A stretch of 64,000 nucleotides of DNA from Butyrivibrio hungatei (GTDB lineage: Bacteria; Bacillota; Clostridia; Lachnospirales; Lachnospiraceae), in NCBI RefSeq assembly GCF_900101605.1, contig NZ_FMUR01000007.1:1-64000 (forward strand), written 5' to 3'. Made by a program: the position numbers and the translations under genes. The notes beneath the pieces are model-generated. The model saw nothing but the letters and a program-made list of their open reading frames with translations. It ran no database searches and was not told where the DNA came from. Every line of letters begins with the position of its first letter. Position 1 is the stretch's first letter. Shown piece by piece: positions 51,450 to 60,490 of the stretch.

Positions 51450-51525
51450 TAGTAAAAAATAGGAATATGTAATTAAGAAGATAACCTTTTTTAGGGGAGT
51501 TATGGGAAAGGAGTAGTAAATAACT

Positions 51526-52788
51526 ATGAGGAATAAGAGATTGTTGGCAGCGCTTTTGGCGACGGTTATGGTTGCAGGTTCCGCGCTTACGGGTTGCGGA
51601 GCATCATCTTCACAGGCAGCAGGCGGAGAGTCTGCCGGCGGTGGGGAAAAGAGTGCAAATGCAGGGGGCAAATTTACAATTTTTCAGTCAAAGACTGAGA
51701 TCATGGATCAACTTAATCAGCTTGCAAAAGATTATAAGAATGAAACCGGTGTGGAGATCGAAGTATGGGAGACAAGCGGTGATAACTACTACAAGGATCT
51801 CAAAACAGGTATTTCCACAGAGTCGGGCCCTGTGCTGTTTTCACTTGCGCCGGGATCTGAATCTGTCGAGATGTCGGATTATCTTGAAGACGTAAGTGAT
51901 TTATCCTTTATGAGCAAGATAAGCGATAATCTCAAAGATTCTGTTGACGGCAAGGTTGTGGGCGTTCCGTACACGATCGAAGGGTTCGGACTTGTATATG
52001 ATGGCAATCTCGTAGATACATCAAAGATCGGTTCGACCGACGCACTTATAGATTATCTTAAGGAAGCAAAAGGAAAGGGAATAAACGGCCTCGGTCTTTC
52101 ACAGGAAGATTATTTCCTTATTGCACATATATTGAATACGCCTTTCGCAGTTCAAGACGATCCCGATGCATACCTTCAGCAGGTATTAAAGGGAGAAGTG
52201 AGGATGAAAGACAACGATGCTTTCAAGGAATTTGCAAAACTTATGGAAGCAATCCGCGAAAACTGCACAAATCCCGTTGATGTTACATATGACAATAACT
52301 GCGGTGATTTTGCGACAGGTAAGGCTGCAATGATCCATCAGGGTAACTGGGCATACGGAATGTTCAAGGATTATGACGTTGATTTTGACATGGGTATCGC
52401 GCCCGTTCCGATAAATGGTAACAAGAAGGTAGCTGTTTCGGTTCCCGCGGCATGGTACATCAACGTTGACGCTTCGGATGAAGAGAAGTCCATGGCAAAA
52501 GATTTCCTTGAATGGCTCTACACAAGCGACAAAGGAAAAGATTACCTCATGAATCAATTTGGATTTGTTCCTGTTGTTGACGGTATGACTTCCGACAAAC
52601 TCGATCCTCTTTCAAAGTCAATCTCGGAAGCATCAAAAGACAGCATTCCGTGGGTAATGAGCAATTGGCCCGCAGGAATTATCACAACAAGTCTTTCGCC
52701 TATTACACAGGAATTTTTCACCAATCCTTCAATGACAGGGGAAGAGCTGATCGACAAGCTCAATGACGCGTTTGTAAATGCAAAATGA
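51526..52788 (+). CDS. Sugar ABC transporter substrate-binding lipoprotein (family 1)
   Basis: A 420-residue lipoprotein (lipobox LTGC, Cys24 region) of the MalE-like family 1. FTIFQSKTEIMDQLNQLAKD, GPVLFSLAPGS and AAMIHQGNWAYGMF (conserved MxxxGxW) are characteristic. It binds an oligosaccharide, probably a glucose disaccharide given the following GH65 phosphorylase. A GGAAAGGAG RBS is present. Confidence 0.92.
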   Translation: MRNKRLLAALLATVMVAGSALTGCGASSSQAAGGESAGGGEKSANAGGKFTIFQSKTEIMDQLNQLAKDYKNETGVEIEVWETSGDNYYKDLKTGISTESGPVLFSLAPGSESVEMSDYLEDVSDLSFMSKISDNLKDSVDGKVVGVPYTIEGFGLVYDGNLVDTSKIGSTDALIDYLKEAKGKGINGLGLSQEDYFLIAHILNTPFAVQDDPDAYLQQVLKGEVRMKDNDAFKEFAKLMEAIRENCTNPVDVTYDNNCGDFATGKAAMIHQGNWAYGMFKDYDVDFDMGIAPVPINGNKKVAVSVPAAWYINVDASDEEKSMAKDFLEWLYTSDKGKDYLMNQFGFVPVVDGMTSDKLDPLSKSISEASKDSIPWVMSNWPAGIITTSLSPITQEFFTNPSMTGEELIDKLNDAFVNAK

Positions 52789-52847
52789 TGATTTAAAGAG
52801 GGTGCTGTGACAGCATATGTTGCAGCACCTATTACGGAGATAAAGGT

Positions 52848-53693
52848 ATGAAGATAAAAAAGAGATGGTACGCATTGTTTACGGCGCCGCTTATGATCAC
52901 ATTTTTCGTGGTTGTGATCATTCCGTTCTTTATCGGAATAGGATATTCGTTTGTTGAATGGGACGGATTTGCCAAACACGCCGCAAGCTTTGTAGGGATG
53001 AGCAATTATAAATCGGTACTCGGAGACAGGCAGTTTGTAAATGCTGCGGTGAGGACAACGATTTTTACAGTTATAAGTGTATTGACCGTAAATGTCCTTG
53101 GATTGTTTTTTGCACTCCTCGTTACAACGGGGCTTAAGGTGAAGAACTTTGCCAGAACCATGCTTTTTTTACCATATCTTATCGGCGGACTGATATTGGG
53201 ATATATCTGGAAGAGCGTGTTCAGTGAGTTCTTCCTGAGCGTGGGCTTTGGCAATTGGCTTACGGATTCCACAAAATCAATAATTGCGATGATCGTGGTA
53301 ACGACATGGCAGCTTGCGGGTTATGTGATGATCGTGTATATAACCGGAATCATGGCTATCCCCGATGATGTCATGGAGGCTGCGGCTATCGACGGAGCGA
53401 ACTATTTTCAGACGCTTCTTTCGATAAAGTTTCCGCTCCTTATGCCTTCGTTTACTATATGCCTGTTCCTTGCTCTTTCAAACTGTTTCAAGATTTATGA
53501 TGTCAACGTATCTCTTACGGGCGAAGGAGCCAATTTCCAGTCAGAGATGTTCTCACTTAATATCTATAACGAGATTTTCAGTCTCAGCAATTTTGGATAC
53601 GGTCAGGCTAAGGCAATTATCTTTTTCCTGATAATCGCGATAGTTACCTTTGTTCAGGTATCGATAACAAAGAAGAGGGAGGTGGCAATGTAA
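52848..53693 (+). CDS. Sugar ABC transporter permease (MalF-like)
   Basis: A 281-residue permease with six membrane helices. The EAA loop is MEAAAIDGANYFQTLLSIKF, with the family's conserved EAAAIDGA. It is followed 0 nt later by a second permease, so they form a heterodimer. Confidence 0.92.
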   Translation: MKIKKRWYALFTAPLMITFFVVVIIPFFIGIGYSFVEWDGFAKHAASFVGMSNYKSVLGDRQFVNAAVRTTIFTVISVLTVNVLGLFFALLVTTGLKVKNFARTMLFLPYLIGGLILGYIWKSVFSEFFLSVGFGNWLTDSTKSIIAMIVVTTWQLAGYVMIVYITGIMAIPDDVMEAAAIDGANYFQTLLSIKFPLLMPSFTICLFLALSNCFKIYDVNVSLTGEGANFQSEMFSLNIYNEIFSLSNFGYGQAKAIIFFLIIAIVTFVQVSITKKREVAM

Positions 53694-54536
53694 ATGGCTA
53701 AAAGTGTAAAAAAGATTATTCCGAACGTACTTGTTGCACTTATGTGTTTACTGTACCTGTTTCCTATTTATCTGATACTTACGAACTCATTTAAGAGTAG
53801 AGCCGAGATGTACAAAAACATGGTGGCACTTCCGGGGAAGTTCTCGTTTAAGTATTATTCTTCAGCAATCGGAAAGATGAATTTTGCCACATCTTTGTTT
53901 AACTCAGTCGTCATTACGATTGTTTCAATAACTATCATTGTTGTTTTGTCCGCGATGACTGCATGGATGTTTGTAAGAAGCGCAAATAAGTTAAGTATCG
54001 CTCTTTTCTCAATCCTTGTTGCAACGATGTTGATTCCGTTTCAGACGATAATGATGCCTCTTATGCAGGAGATGAACAAGATTGGAAAAGTCACGGGACT
54101 TCCGATGACGGACTCGATCGGTGGCCTGATATTTATGTATATCGGATTTGGCGCCGGAATGGGCGTGTTCTTGTATCATGGCTTTATTTCATCAATCCCG
54201 GTATCGTTGGAAGAAGCGGCTATTATCGACGGATGCAGCGTATGGACTTTGTTTTGGAAAATTGTTTTTCCTATATTAAAACCTACGACGATGACACTTA
54301 TTATTCTTGATGTCATCTGGATCTGGAACGATTATCTTTTGCCTTCGCTTACTCTTAAGTCAACGGCAAACAGGACAATACCGATTTCGACAGCCAAGTT
54401 TTTCGGACAGTACACGATAAGCTGGAATGAAGCTATGGCGGCGCTTGTTATAACAATTATTCCTGTTGCGATATTCTATCTCGCGGCGCAGAAGTACATT
54501 GTTAAGGGCGTGGCAGCGGGAGCTGTAAAGGGATAA
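53694..54536 (+). CDS. Sugar ABC transporter permease (MalG-like)
   Basis: A 280-residue permease with six helices and the EAA loop LEEAAIIDGCSVWTLFWKIV. NSFKSRAEMYKN near the start is typical of CUT1 MalG proteins. No ATPase gene is present in the operon; a shared MsmX-type ATPase elsewhere in the genome is expected (established for CUT1 importers of Firmicutes). Confidence 0.92.
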   Translation: MAKSVKKIIPNVLVALMCLLYLFPIYLILTNSFKSRAEMYKNMVALPGKFSFKYYSSAIGKMNFATSLFNSVVITIVSITIIVVLSAMTAWMFVRSANKLSIALFSILVATMLIPFQTIMMPLMQEMNKIGKVTGLPMTDSIGGLIFMYIGFGAGMGVFLYHGFISSIPVSLEEAAIIDGCSVWTLFWKIVFPILKPTTMTLIILDVIWIWNDYLLPSLTLKSTANRTIPISTAKFFGQYTISWNEAMAALVITIIPVAIFYLAAQKYIVKGVAAGAVKG

Positions 54537-54552
54537 AAAGCAGGGAAAAAAT

Positions 54553-56808
54553 ATGAAGCGTATCATTACAAGACAGGAAAATTTCGAGGAAAAAGAAGTC
54601 AATCTTCATGAGGCTCTTTTTTCCAATGCAAACGGATATATAGGCGTTAGGGGTAATGTTGAGGAAGGTGTTCCGAATGGCTGGAATACAATGCGCGGAA
54701 CGTACATAAACGGAGTATATGAGATTATTCCGATGAAACAGGCTGAGAGTCTGTGCAATCTTATAGAGAAGAAGCAGACTATGCTCAATGTCGCAGATAC
54801 ACAGACAATATGTCTTATTGCGGACGGCGACGTGTTTGATCTGACTACAGGTAAGATTATCGTGAACGAGAGGGTTCTCGATATGGAGCAGGGTGTCACG
54901 AGGCGCCATGTTATCTGGGTTTCACCTGACGGAAAAGAAATTGAACTTTCGGTAACGCGAATGACATCCTTTCTGATCCCGTCTCTTTTTACCATTGAGT
55001 ATAACGTGAAGGCTCTTAATTTTGACGGTTTGATCGAGATTAAATCATATCACATTGCTGATGTAAAAAATTATTCTAATCCGGACGATCCAAGACTTGC
55101 CGATGACAGCGGAGCGCTTCTTAATGTGGATGTCGTGAAGTGGCGCGAGGATATGAGCGTTGCGGTAAGTTCGACAAAGGTGAGCGGGATCAGCGTTGCA
55201 TCTGCGGTATCGCACAGATTAAGGCTGCCGGGAAAAGCAGAGATAAGTTACGGAAAAGAAGAGGGAAGAACTCTTTACCATGTTAAGGCTGAAGTTAAGC
55301 AGGGAGAGGAACTTTCACTTATCAAATATTCGACGTTCTCGGATTCTGTCCGTGAAGACGATCCTGAGGAGTTTGCAAGGGAAACTCTGAAAGAAGCCAT
55401 GAGAGGGAATCTTGCCGATATTTATGAGAAGCAAAAAGAGTATGTCACGGAATTTTTTGATAATTCCGAAATGGAAATTGACGGAGATGAAGAACTTGGT
55501 CAGGCTGTGAATTTTAACATGTATCAGCTTTTTCAGTCCGCTACACGCGATAAGCATTGCAGCATTGCGGCCAAGGGGCTTTCGGGAGAGGGCTATGAAG
55601 GGCATTATTTCTGGGATACGGAGATGTATGTTGCGCCTTTTTTTATACTGACAAATCCCGAACTGGCCAAAAATATTTTGCAGTACAGATACGGAATACT
55701 TGATAAAGCGAGGGAAAATGCGGCTCTTTTGGGGCATAAAAAAGGAGCTCTTTATCCGTGGAGAACAATCACGGGCGAAGAGTGCTCCGGCTATTTTCCG
55801 TCGGGAACCGCCGCATATCACATAAACGGGGCGATAGCGTATACGATCGTACAGTATTATCTCACGACGGGCGACATTGATTTCATGTTTGATCAGGGTG
55901 AGGAGATGCTTCTTGAGACGGCGAGGCTCTGGTTCGATGTGGGTAATTATGACAGAGCGGGGCACTTTGTGATAAACGAGGTGACAGGCCCCGACGAATA
56001 TACATGCATGACCGACAACAATTATTACACCAATTGCTGCGCGGCTTACAACATGAGCATGGCTGTTTCTTTTGCGGAGAAGCATTCATCAAGTAAGCGG
56101 GTAAAAGAACTTCTTGATAAGCTCGGTGTGACGACGAAGGAACTTAAGGAAATAAAGATGGCGGCGGAAAAGATGTATCTTCCGTATGATGAGGAACTTG
56201 GTATAAATCCGCAGGATGATTCTTTTTTACAAAAACCTGTGTGGGATCTTAAGAATACGCCAAGAGAGGAATTTCCGCTTCTTCTCCATTATCACCCGCT
56301 TCACTTGTATAGGTATCAGGTCTGCAAGCAGGCGGATACGGTTCTTGCATACTTTCTTTTTGAAGACGGGCAGTCTAAGGAAGTTATGAAAAAGAGCTTT
56401 GAATATTATGAAAAGATAACGACGCATGACTCATCGCTTTCAACCTGTGTGTTCAGTATCGTTGCGTCAAGGCTCGGTATGCACAAGAAAGCGGTTGAAT
56501 ATTTCGGAGATTCAATAAAACTGGATCTGTTGAATACACATAATAATTCCGGAGATGGCGTACATACGGCAAATATGGGCGGAAGCTACATGGCAATTGT
56601 AAACGGCTTTGCGGGGCTTCGGATAACCGCGGAGGGGATATCGGTCGATCCGTTTCTTCCTTCGGGCTGGAAGAAGTACAGCTTCAAGATAAGGTATAAA
56701 AAAAGTCTTTTAAAGTTCACCGTGAGTAAGAGCGGCGCCGTATGCGAAGTTCTTGAAGGAGATAAGATCGTGGTAAAAGGCGTAAATGAAATGAGGTATG
56801 GAAAATGA
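54553..56808 (+). CDS. GH65 disaccharide phosphorylase
   Basis: A 751-residue glycoside hydrolase family 65 enzyme that cleaves a glucose disaccharide with phosphate to give beta-glucose-1-phosphate and a sugar. GHYFWDTEMYVAPFF and the acid residue in VTGPDEYTCMTDNNYYTN (Glu482) are diagnostic. The N-terminal beta-sandwich (GVRGNVEEG) is also family-like. Maltose, kojibiose, nigerose or trehalose cannot be told apart by eye. It is cytoplasmic, and pgmB follows with a 4-nt overlap, so the pathway after phosphorolysis is fully encoded. Confidence 0.92.
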   Translation: MKRIITRQENFEEKEVNLHEALFSNANGYIGVRGNVEEGVPNGWNTMRGTYINGVYEIIPMKQAESLCNLIEKKQTMLNVADTQTICLIADGDVFDLTTGKIIVNERVLDMEQGVTRRHVIWVSPDGKEIELSVTRMTSFLIPSLFTIEYNVKALNFDGLIEIKSYHIADVKNYSNPDDPRLADDSGALLNVDVVKWREDMSVAVSSTKVSGISVASAVSHRLRLPGKAEISYGKEEGRTLYHVKAEVKQGEELSLIKYSTFSDSVREDDPEEFARETLKEAMRGNLADIYEKQKEYVTEFFDNSEMEIDGDEELGQAVNFNMYQLFQSATRDKHCSIAAKGLSGEGYEGHYFWDTEMYVAPFFILTNPELAKNILQYRYGILDKARENAALLGHKKGALYPWRTITGEECSGYFPSGTAAYHINGAIAYTIVQYYLTTGDIDFMFDQGEEMLLETARLWFDVGNYDRAGHFVINEVTGPDEYTCMTDNNYYTNCCAAYNMSMAVSFAEKHSSSKRVKELLDKLGVTTKELKEIKMAAEKMYLPYDEELGINPQDDSFLQKPVWDLKNTPREEFPLLLHYHPLHLYRYQVCKQADTVLAYFLFEDGQSKEVMKKSFEYYEKITTHDSSLSTCVFSIVASRLGMHKKAVEYFGDSIKLDLLNTHNNSGDGVHTANMGGSYMAIVNGFAGLRITAEGISVDPFLPSGWKKYSFKIRYKKSLLKFTVSKSGAVCEVLEGDKIVVKGVNEMRYGK

Positions 56809-57455
56809 AGGCAGTAATCTTTGATCTCGACGGTGTGATATGCTTTACGGACAAGCTTCATTACAAAGCATGGAAGAACATTGCGGATGAGCAGGGAATA
56901 TATTTTGATGAAAAGATAAATGACAGGCTGCGTGGAGTGAGCAGAATGGAGTCGCTTGATATTATTTTGGAGAAGGCGGACAGAGCATATTCTTTCGATG
57001 AGAAAAAAGAAATAGCGGAAAAGAAGAACGATATCTATGTATCGCTACTTGATACTATGAGTGAGAAGGATCTTGACGCGAATGTTAAGGTTGTACTTGA
57101 TACATTAAGGTCGAGAGGAACACTTCTTGCGATAGGCTCAAGCAGTAAGAATACCAAGAAGATACTAGAGAAGCTAGGGTTAAGAGATTTTTTTGATGCG
57201 GTATCTGACGGAACGAATATCACAAAGTCAAAGCCCGATCCGGAGGTTTTCCTAAAAGCAGCGGAGATGCTGGGGATAAAACCTGTCGAGGCGGTTGTGG
57301 TGGAAGATGCTCTTTCGGGGATAGATGCAGCGCTTGCGGGAGGTTTTGAGTGCGTGGGAATCGGTGAAGCAGCCATGCATCCGAAGGTGACATATCCGCT
57401 TAAAGATCTTGCTGACCTTCCCGAGATAGTGTTGCGAAAAAATGCAGATATATGA
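56805..57455 (+). CDS. pgmB: Beta-phosphoglucomutase
   Basis: A 216-residue HAD mutase that turns beta-glucose-1-phosphate into glucose-6-phosphate. Motif I FDLDGVICFTDKLHYKAW, cap motif LRGVSRMESLDIIL and IGSSSKNTKKIL are the beta-PGM signature, and VEDALSGIDAALAGGF is motif IV. The ATG overlaps the GH65 stop as ATGA. Last gene of the operon; a terminator follows. Confidence 0.94.
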   Translation: MKAVIFDLDGVICFTDKLHYKAWKNIADEQGIYFDEKINDRLRGVSRMESLDIILEKADRAYSFDEKKEIAEKKNDIYVSLLDTMSEKDLDANVKVVLDTLRSRGTLLAIGSSSKNTKKILEKLGLRDFFDAVSDGTNITKSKPDPEVFLKAAEMLGIKPVEAVVVEDALSGIDAALAGGFECVGIGEAAMHPKVTYPLKDLADLPEIVLRKNADI

Positions 57456-57520
57456 TGAAAAGTGAAATAAAGGTTAATTAATCATGGCTTATTTCAAATA
57501 ATACAGTGCGAAAATTATTA

Positions 57521-57551
57521 AAAGAGATTCGGCGATAGCCGGATCTCTTTA
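57521..57551 (+). terminator. Terminator of the sugar operon
   Basis: AAAGAGATTCGGC pairs with GCCGGATCTCTTT around GATA (one mismatch); only short T's follow. Confidence 0.7.
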
Positions 57552-57617
57552 TGTATTTGAGTGGACTTTTTTCTATTATATTGAAGGTGCATAAATATAG
57601 ATAAAATCTGGGATTTT

Positions 57618-57679
57618 GCGGGAAAGTTCTGCAAGCGGGACTCTTTTATAAGTATCGCATCAGATGCGATATATCTCCC
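57618..57679 (+). other. Structured non-coding segment before the cysteine-repeat protein
   Basis: In the 319-bp gap, GGGA and TCTCCC can pair and enclose two hairpins: AGTTCTGC-AA-GCGGGACT (57625-57642) and the perfect TATCGCATC-A-GATGCGATA (57653-57671). It looks like a small three-way junction about 95 nt before the start codon. It may be a regulatory leader; no known riboswitch was recognised. Confidence 0.4.
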
Positions 57680-57774
57680 ATATGGCTTGAATGTATCAAA
57701 GGTTAATGATAAAGTAAGTATTGCACAAAAATATTAAAAATGCATTATCATACTGCTCATGGGGGTATAAAAAC

Positions 57775-58512
57775 ATGAAGAAAAGATTATTATCTACAGG
57801 TGCGATGGCACTCACTGCATTAGTGACAGTTCCGTTGGTTTATTGTTTCGGTTCTTATTTTGTTGATAAGTCGGATACAAATTCAGATGATCTGGAACTG
57901 GTAACAGAGTATTCAGATTCTGTTAAAATGGAGTCATCATATTGTGGAGGTTTTGATTGGTGGAATTTCCAGCCGCCGGTAAAGCCTGAATGTACACCAA
58001 AGCCCGAGTGTACACCAAAGCCCGAGTGTACACCTAAGCCTGAATGTACAAAGAAGCCTGAGGACACACCGAAGCCCGATTGTACACCGAAGCCGGAGTG
58101 CACACCAAAGCCCGAATGTACAAAGAAGCCTGAGGACACACCGAAGCCTGATTGTACACCTACACCGGCACCAACACCTGCACCCACACCAGTTTGTACG
58201 CCCACACCTACACCGGAGCCTACACCTGCACCGGTATGCGAGCCTACACCTGCACCGGCACCAGTGCCTGCACCGGTTTGTGAACCTACACCGGAGCCTG
58301 CACCCGAACCTGAACATCATGAAGATCATGATGATCATGATTCAGATTCTACACCTGCACCGGAGCCAACACCTGCACCCACACCTGCACCACAGCCTCA
58401 GCCTGTTAATAACACACCGGAGGTTAAGGGAGCATCTAAGCCCAATGTAAAGGGTGCATATAAGCCAAATATGAAAGGTGCATATAAGCCAAACGTATCA
58501 ACATCAAAGTAA
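57775..58512 (+). CDS. Exported cysteine/proline-repeat protein
   Basis: A 245-residue protein with an N-terminal hydrophobic helix (about 8-28, signal peptide or anchor; no clear lipobox). After a short acidic stretch and WWNFQPPV come repeats of KPECTP (about 75-140, with KKPEDTPKPDCTPKPEC variants). Then a Pro-Thr-Ala stretch with isolated Cys in CEPTPAP, an HHEDHDDHDSDS stretch that may bind metal, and a C-terminal triple VKGAYKPN repeat. Evenly spaced Cys in a Pro-rich rod is unusual for a Firmicute and suggests disulfide cross-links or metal binding at the surface. Function unknown. ATG 57775 follows GGGGGT. Confidence 0.75.
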   Translation: MKKRLLSTGAMALTALVTVPLVYCFGSYFVDKSDTNSDDLELVTEYSDSVKMESSYCGGFDWWNFQPPVKPECTPKPECTPKPECTPKPECTKKPEDTPKPDCTPKPECTPKPECTKKPEDTPKPDCTPTPAPTPAPTPVCTPTPTPEPTPAPVCEPTPAPAPVPAPVCEPTPEPAPEPEHHEDHDDHDSDSTPAPEPTPAPTPAPQPQPVNNTPEVKGASKPNVKGAYKPNMKGAYKPNVSTSK

Positions 58513-58534
58513 TATTTAGCATTTTTATATTTAG

Positions 58535-58568
58535 AAAACCCTGTCCGAAACAACGGACAGGGTTTTTT
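58535..58568 (+). terminator. Strong rho-independent terminator
   Basis: AAAACCCTGTCCG pairs perfectly with CGGACAGGGTTTT around AAACAA, followed by T's. Confidence 0.9.
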
Positions 58569-58591
58569 CAACCGATAAAACAGTTCACATA

Positions 58592-58801
58592 TTATTCTTC
58601 TTCATTTTCTTCGCTGTCATCATACTCGGCAACGATTGTTGACTCAGCTTCGGAAGCATTTGAATTAGCACGCTCTTTTACCAAAACTATAAGTCTTTTC
58701 GGCTTCTCGGGAGCCTTTCTTTCTGAAACAAGGCTGATCCTGCCACATCCTGTAAGGCATAATGAAAGTACTATTACTAATGGTAAAATTCTTTTAATCA
58801 T
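58592..58801 (-). CDS. Small lipoprotein, unknown function
   Basis: A 69-residue lipoprotein: IKRILPLVIVLSLCLTGC (lipobox), then a basic segment and a very acidic C-terminus (EYDDSEENEEE). AGGGAC precedes the ATG. No family recognised. It stands alone between the terminator above and a long hairpin. Confidence 0.65.
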   Translation of the reverse strand: MIKRILPLVIVLSLCLTGCGRISLVSERKAPEKPKRLIVLVKERANSNASEAESTIVAEYDDSEENEEE

Positions 58802-58844
58802 AATTTTGTCCCTATAAAATTTTAAATCGTCAATTTATCCCCTT

Positions 58845-58913
58845 GTGTGCTGTCTTGTTGATTTTTAAATAATCAAATCAAGAATATTTCTAAATCCCAG
58901 CAAGACAGCACAC
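58845..58913. other. 13-bp inverted repeat with a 43-nt loop
   Basis: GTGTGCTGTCTTG (58845-58857) and CAAGACAGCACAC (58901-58913) are perfectly complementary. No gene lies in the loop. The right arm is followed by an A run, giving the minus strand no terminator; on the plus strand no T run follows. Possible structured RNA upstream of the sulfhydrylase gene, or an element remnant. Confidence 0.6.
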
Positions 58914-59095
58914 TAAAAAACCGCATGTACACTGACTTCGTACAATAATATCCTACCATAATCGCATGGTTGCTTCAATTTTAAAGTTATATTTACAAAA
59001 TTTACAAACAAGTTTCATGTGCCTCAATCGCAAACATGGCTTTATTGTGGTAATATATATGATGATTTTATTTTGAATATTTTCAGGAGGATATT

Positions 59096-60373
59096 ATGGA
59101 CCAGCAAAAGATCGGAACAAGATGCGTACAGGCAGGATATACTCCGGGCAACGGAGAGCCCCGTCAGATACCTATCATTCAGTCTACAACCTTTAAATAT
59201 GATACAAGCGAGGATATGGGTAAACTCTTTGACCTTGAGGCTTCGGGTTACTTCTATACAAGACTGCAGAATCCCACAAACGACCACGTTGCTGCAAAAA
59301 TTGCAGCTCTCGAAGGCGGAAGTGCGGCAATGCTTACATCATCGGGACAGGCCGCAAACTTTTTTGCGTTATTTAATATATGTGAATGTGGAAGTCACAT
59401 TGTTGCTTCATCATCAATCTACGGCGGGACATTTAATCTTATCGCCGTAACTATGGCAAAGATGGGAATTGAAGTTACTTTTGTATCTCCCGATGCAAGC
59501 GAGGAAGAGCTTGATGCAGCATTTAAGGACAATACAAGAGCTGTTTTTGGCGAAACGATTGCTAACCCTGCGCTCACAGTTCTTGATATCGAGAAATTTG
59601 CAAATGCGGCACACAGGCATGGTGTACCGCTTGTAGTAGACAATACATTTCCTACTCCTGTTAATTGCAGACCTATTGAATGGGGAGCAGATATCGTAAC
59701 TCATTCAACTACAAAATATATGGATGGACACGGAGCAGCCGTTGGCGGAGCTATCGTTGATTCAGGCAAGTTCGACTGGATGGCTCATGCCGACAAATTC
59801 CCGGGACTTACACAGCCGGATGAGTCTTATCACGGAATTGTATATGCCGAGAAATTCGGTAACGAAGGAGCTTTCATAACAAAGTGCACGGCACAGCTTA
59901 TGCGTGACTTTGGTTGCATCCAGTCACCTCAGAATGCATTCATTCTTAACCTCGGACTTGAGTCACTCCACGTTCGTATGCCCAAGCATGTTGAAAACGG
60001 ACTTGCTGTTGCCAAGTTCCTTCAGGAACAGCCTCAGGTTGAGAAAGTCAGCTATCCCGGACTTGAGTCTGATAAATACTATGAGCTTGCAAAGAAGTAT
60101 CTTCCAAACGGCGGATGCGGTGTTGTATCTTTTGAGCTTAAGGGCGGAAGAGCAGCTGCCGAGAGCTTCATGAAGAAGCTTAAACTCGCAGCTATTGAGA
60201 CTCACGTTGCAGACGCACGTACATGTTGTCTCAATCCTGCAACATCAACACACAGACAGCTCACAGACGAACAGCTTGAAGCAGCAGGAATCCCTGCAGG
60301 TCTTGTGCGTATGTCTTGCGGCCTTGAGGATAAGGAAGATCTTATTGCCGATATCAAGAATGCACTTGCATAA
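59096..60373 (+). CDS. O-acetylhomoserine sulfhydrylase family PLP enzyme (paralogue 2)
   Basis: A 425-residue Cys/Met metabolism PLP enzyme. TRCVQAGYTPGNGEPRQIPI, DNTFPTPVNCRPIEWGADIV and the PLP-lysine motif HSTTKYMDGHGAAVGG place it in the same family as the gene at 38657, but the two differ widely in sequence. It probably makes homocysteine or cysteine from an O-acetyl amino acid and sulfide; a gamma-lyase activity is also possible. A CAGGAGG RBS is present. No CCTATT operator is seen upstream. Confidence 0.88.
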   Translation: MDQQKIGTRCVQAGYTPGNGEPRQIPIIQSTTFKYDTSEDMGKLFDLEASGYFYTRLQNPTNDHVAAKIAALEGGSAAMLTSSGQAANFFALFNICECGSHIVASSSIYGGTFNLIAVTMAKMGIEVTFVSPDASEEELDAAFKDNTRAVFGETIANPALTVLDIEKFANAAHRHGVPLVVDNTFPTPVNCRPIEWGADIVTHSTTKYMDGHGAAVGGAIVDSGKFDWMAHADKFPGLTQPDESYHGIVYAEKFGNEGAFITKCTAQLMRDFGCIQSPQNAFILNLGLESLHVRMPKHVENGLAVAKFLQEQPQVEKVSYPGLESDKYYELAKKYLPNGGCGVVSFELKGGRAAAESFMKKLKLAAIETHVADARTCCLNPATSTHRQLTDEQLEAAGIPAGLVRMSCGLEDKEDLIADIKNALA

Positions 60374-60410
60374 ATAAGACATTAAAACTTCACAGATATA
60401 ATAAACATAA

Positions 60411-60453
60411 AAAGAGCCATGAAAAGTATTTCGCTTCTCATGGCTCTTATTTT
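60411..60453. terminator. Bidirectional terminator
   Basis: AAGAGCCATGA pairs perfectly with TCATGGCTCTT around a 15-nt loop, with A's on the left and TATTTT on the right. It lies between the sulfhydrylase and the convergent nadE gene. Confidence 0.8.
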
Positions 60454-60490
60454 GACGCCTATATCATATTGTTATGACACGTGTATCATA

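Noticed and set aside
57855..58338. Antisense Arg/Cys- and Val/Gly-rich ORFs
   Set aside because: They are shadows of the KPECTP repeat region.
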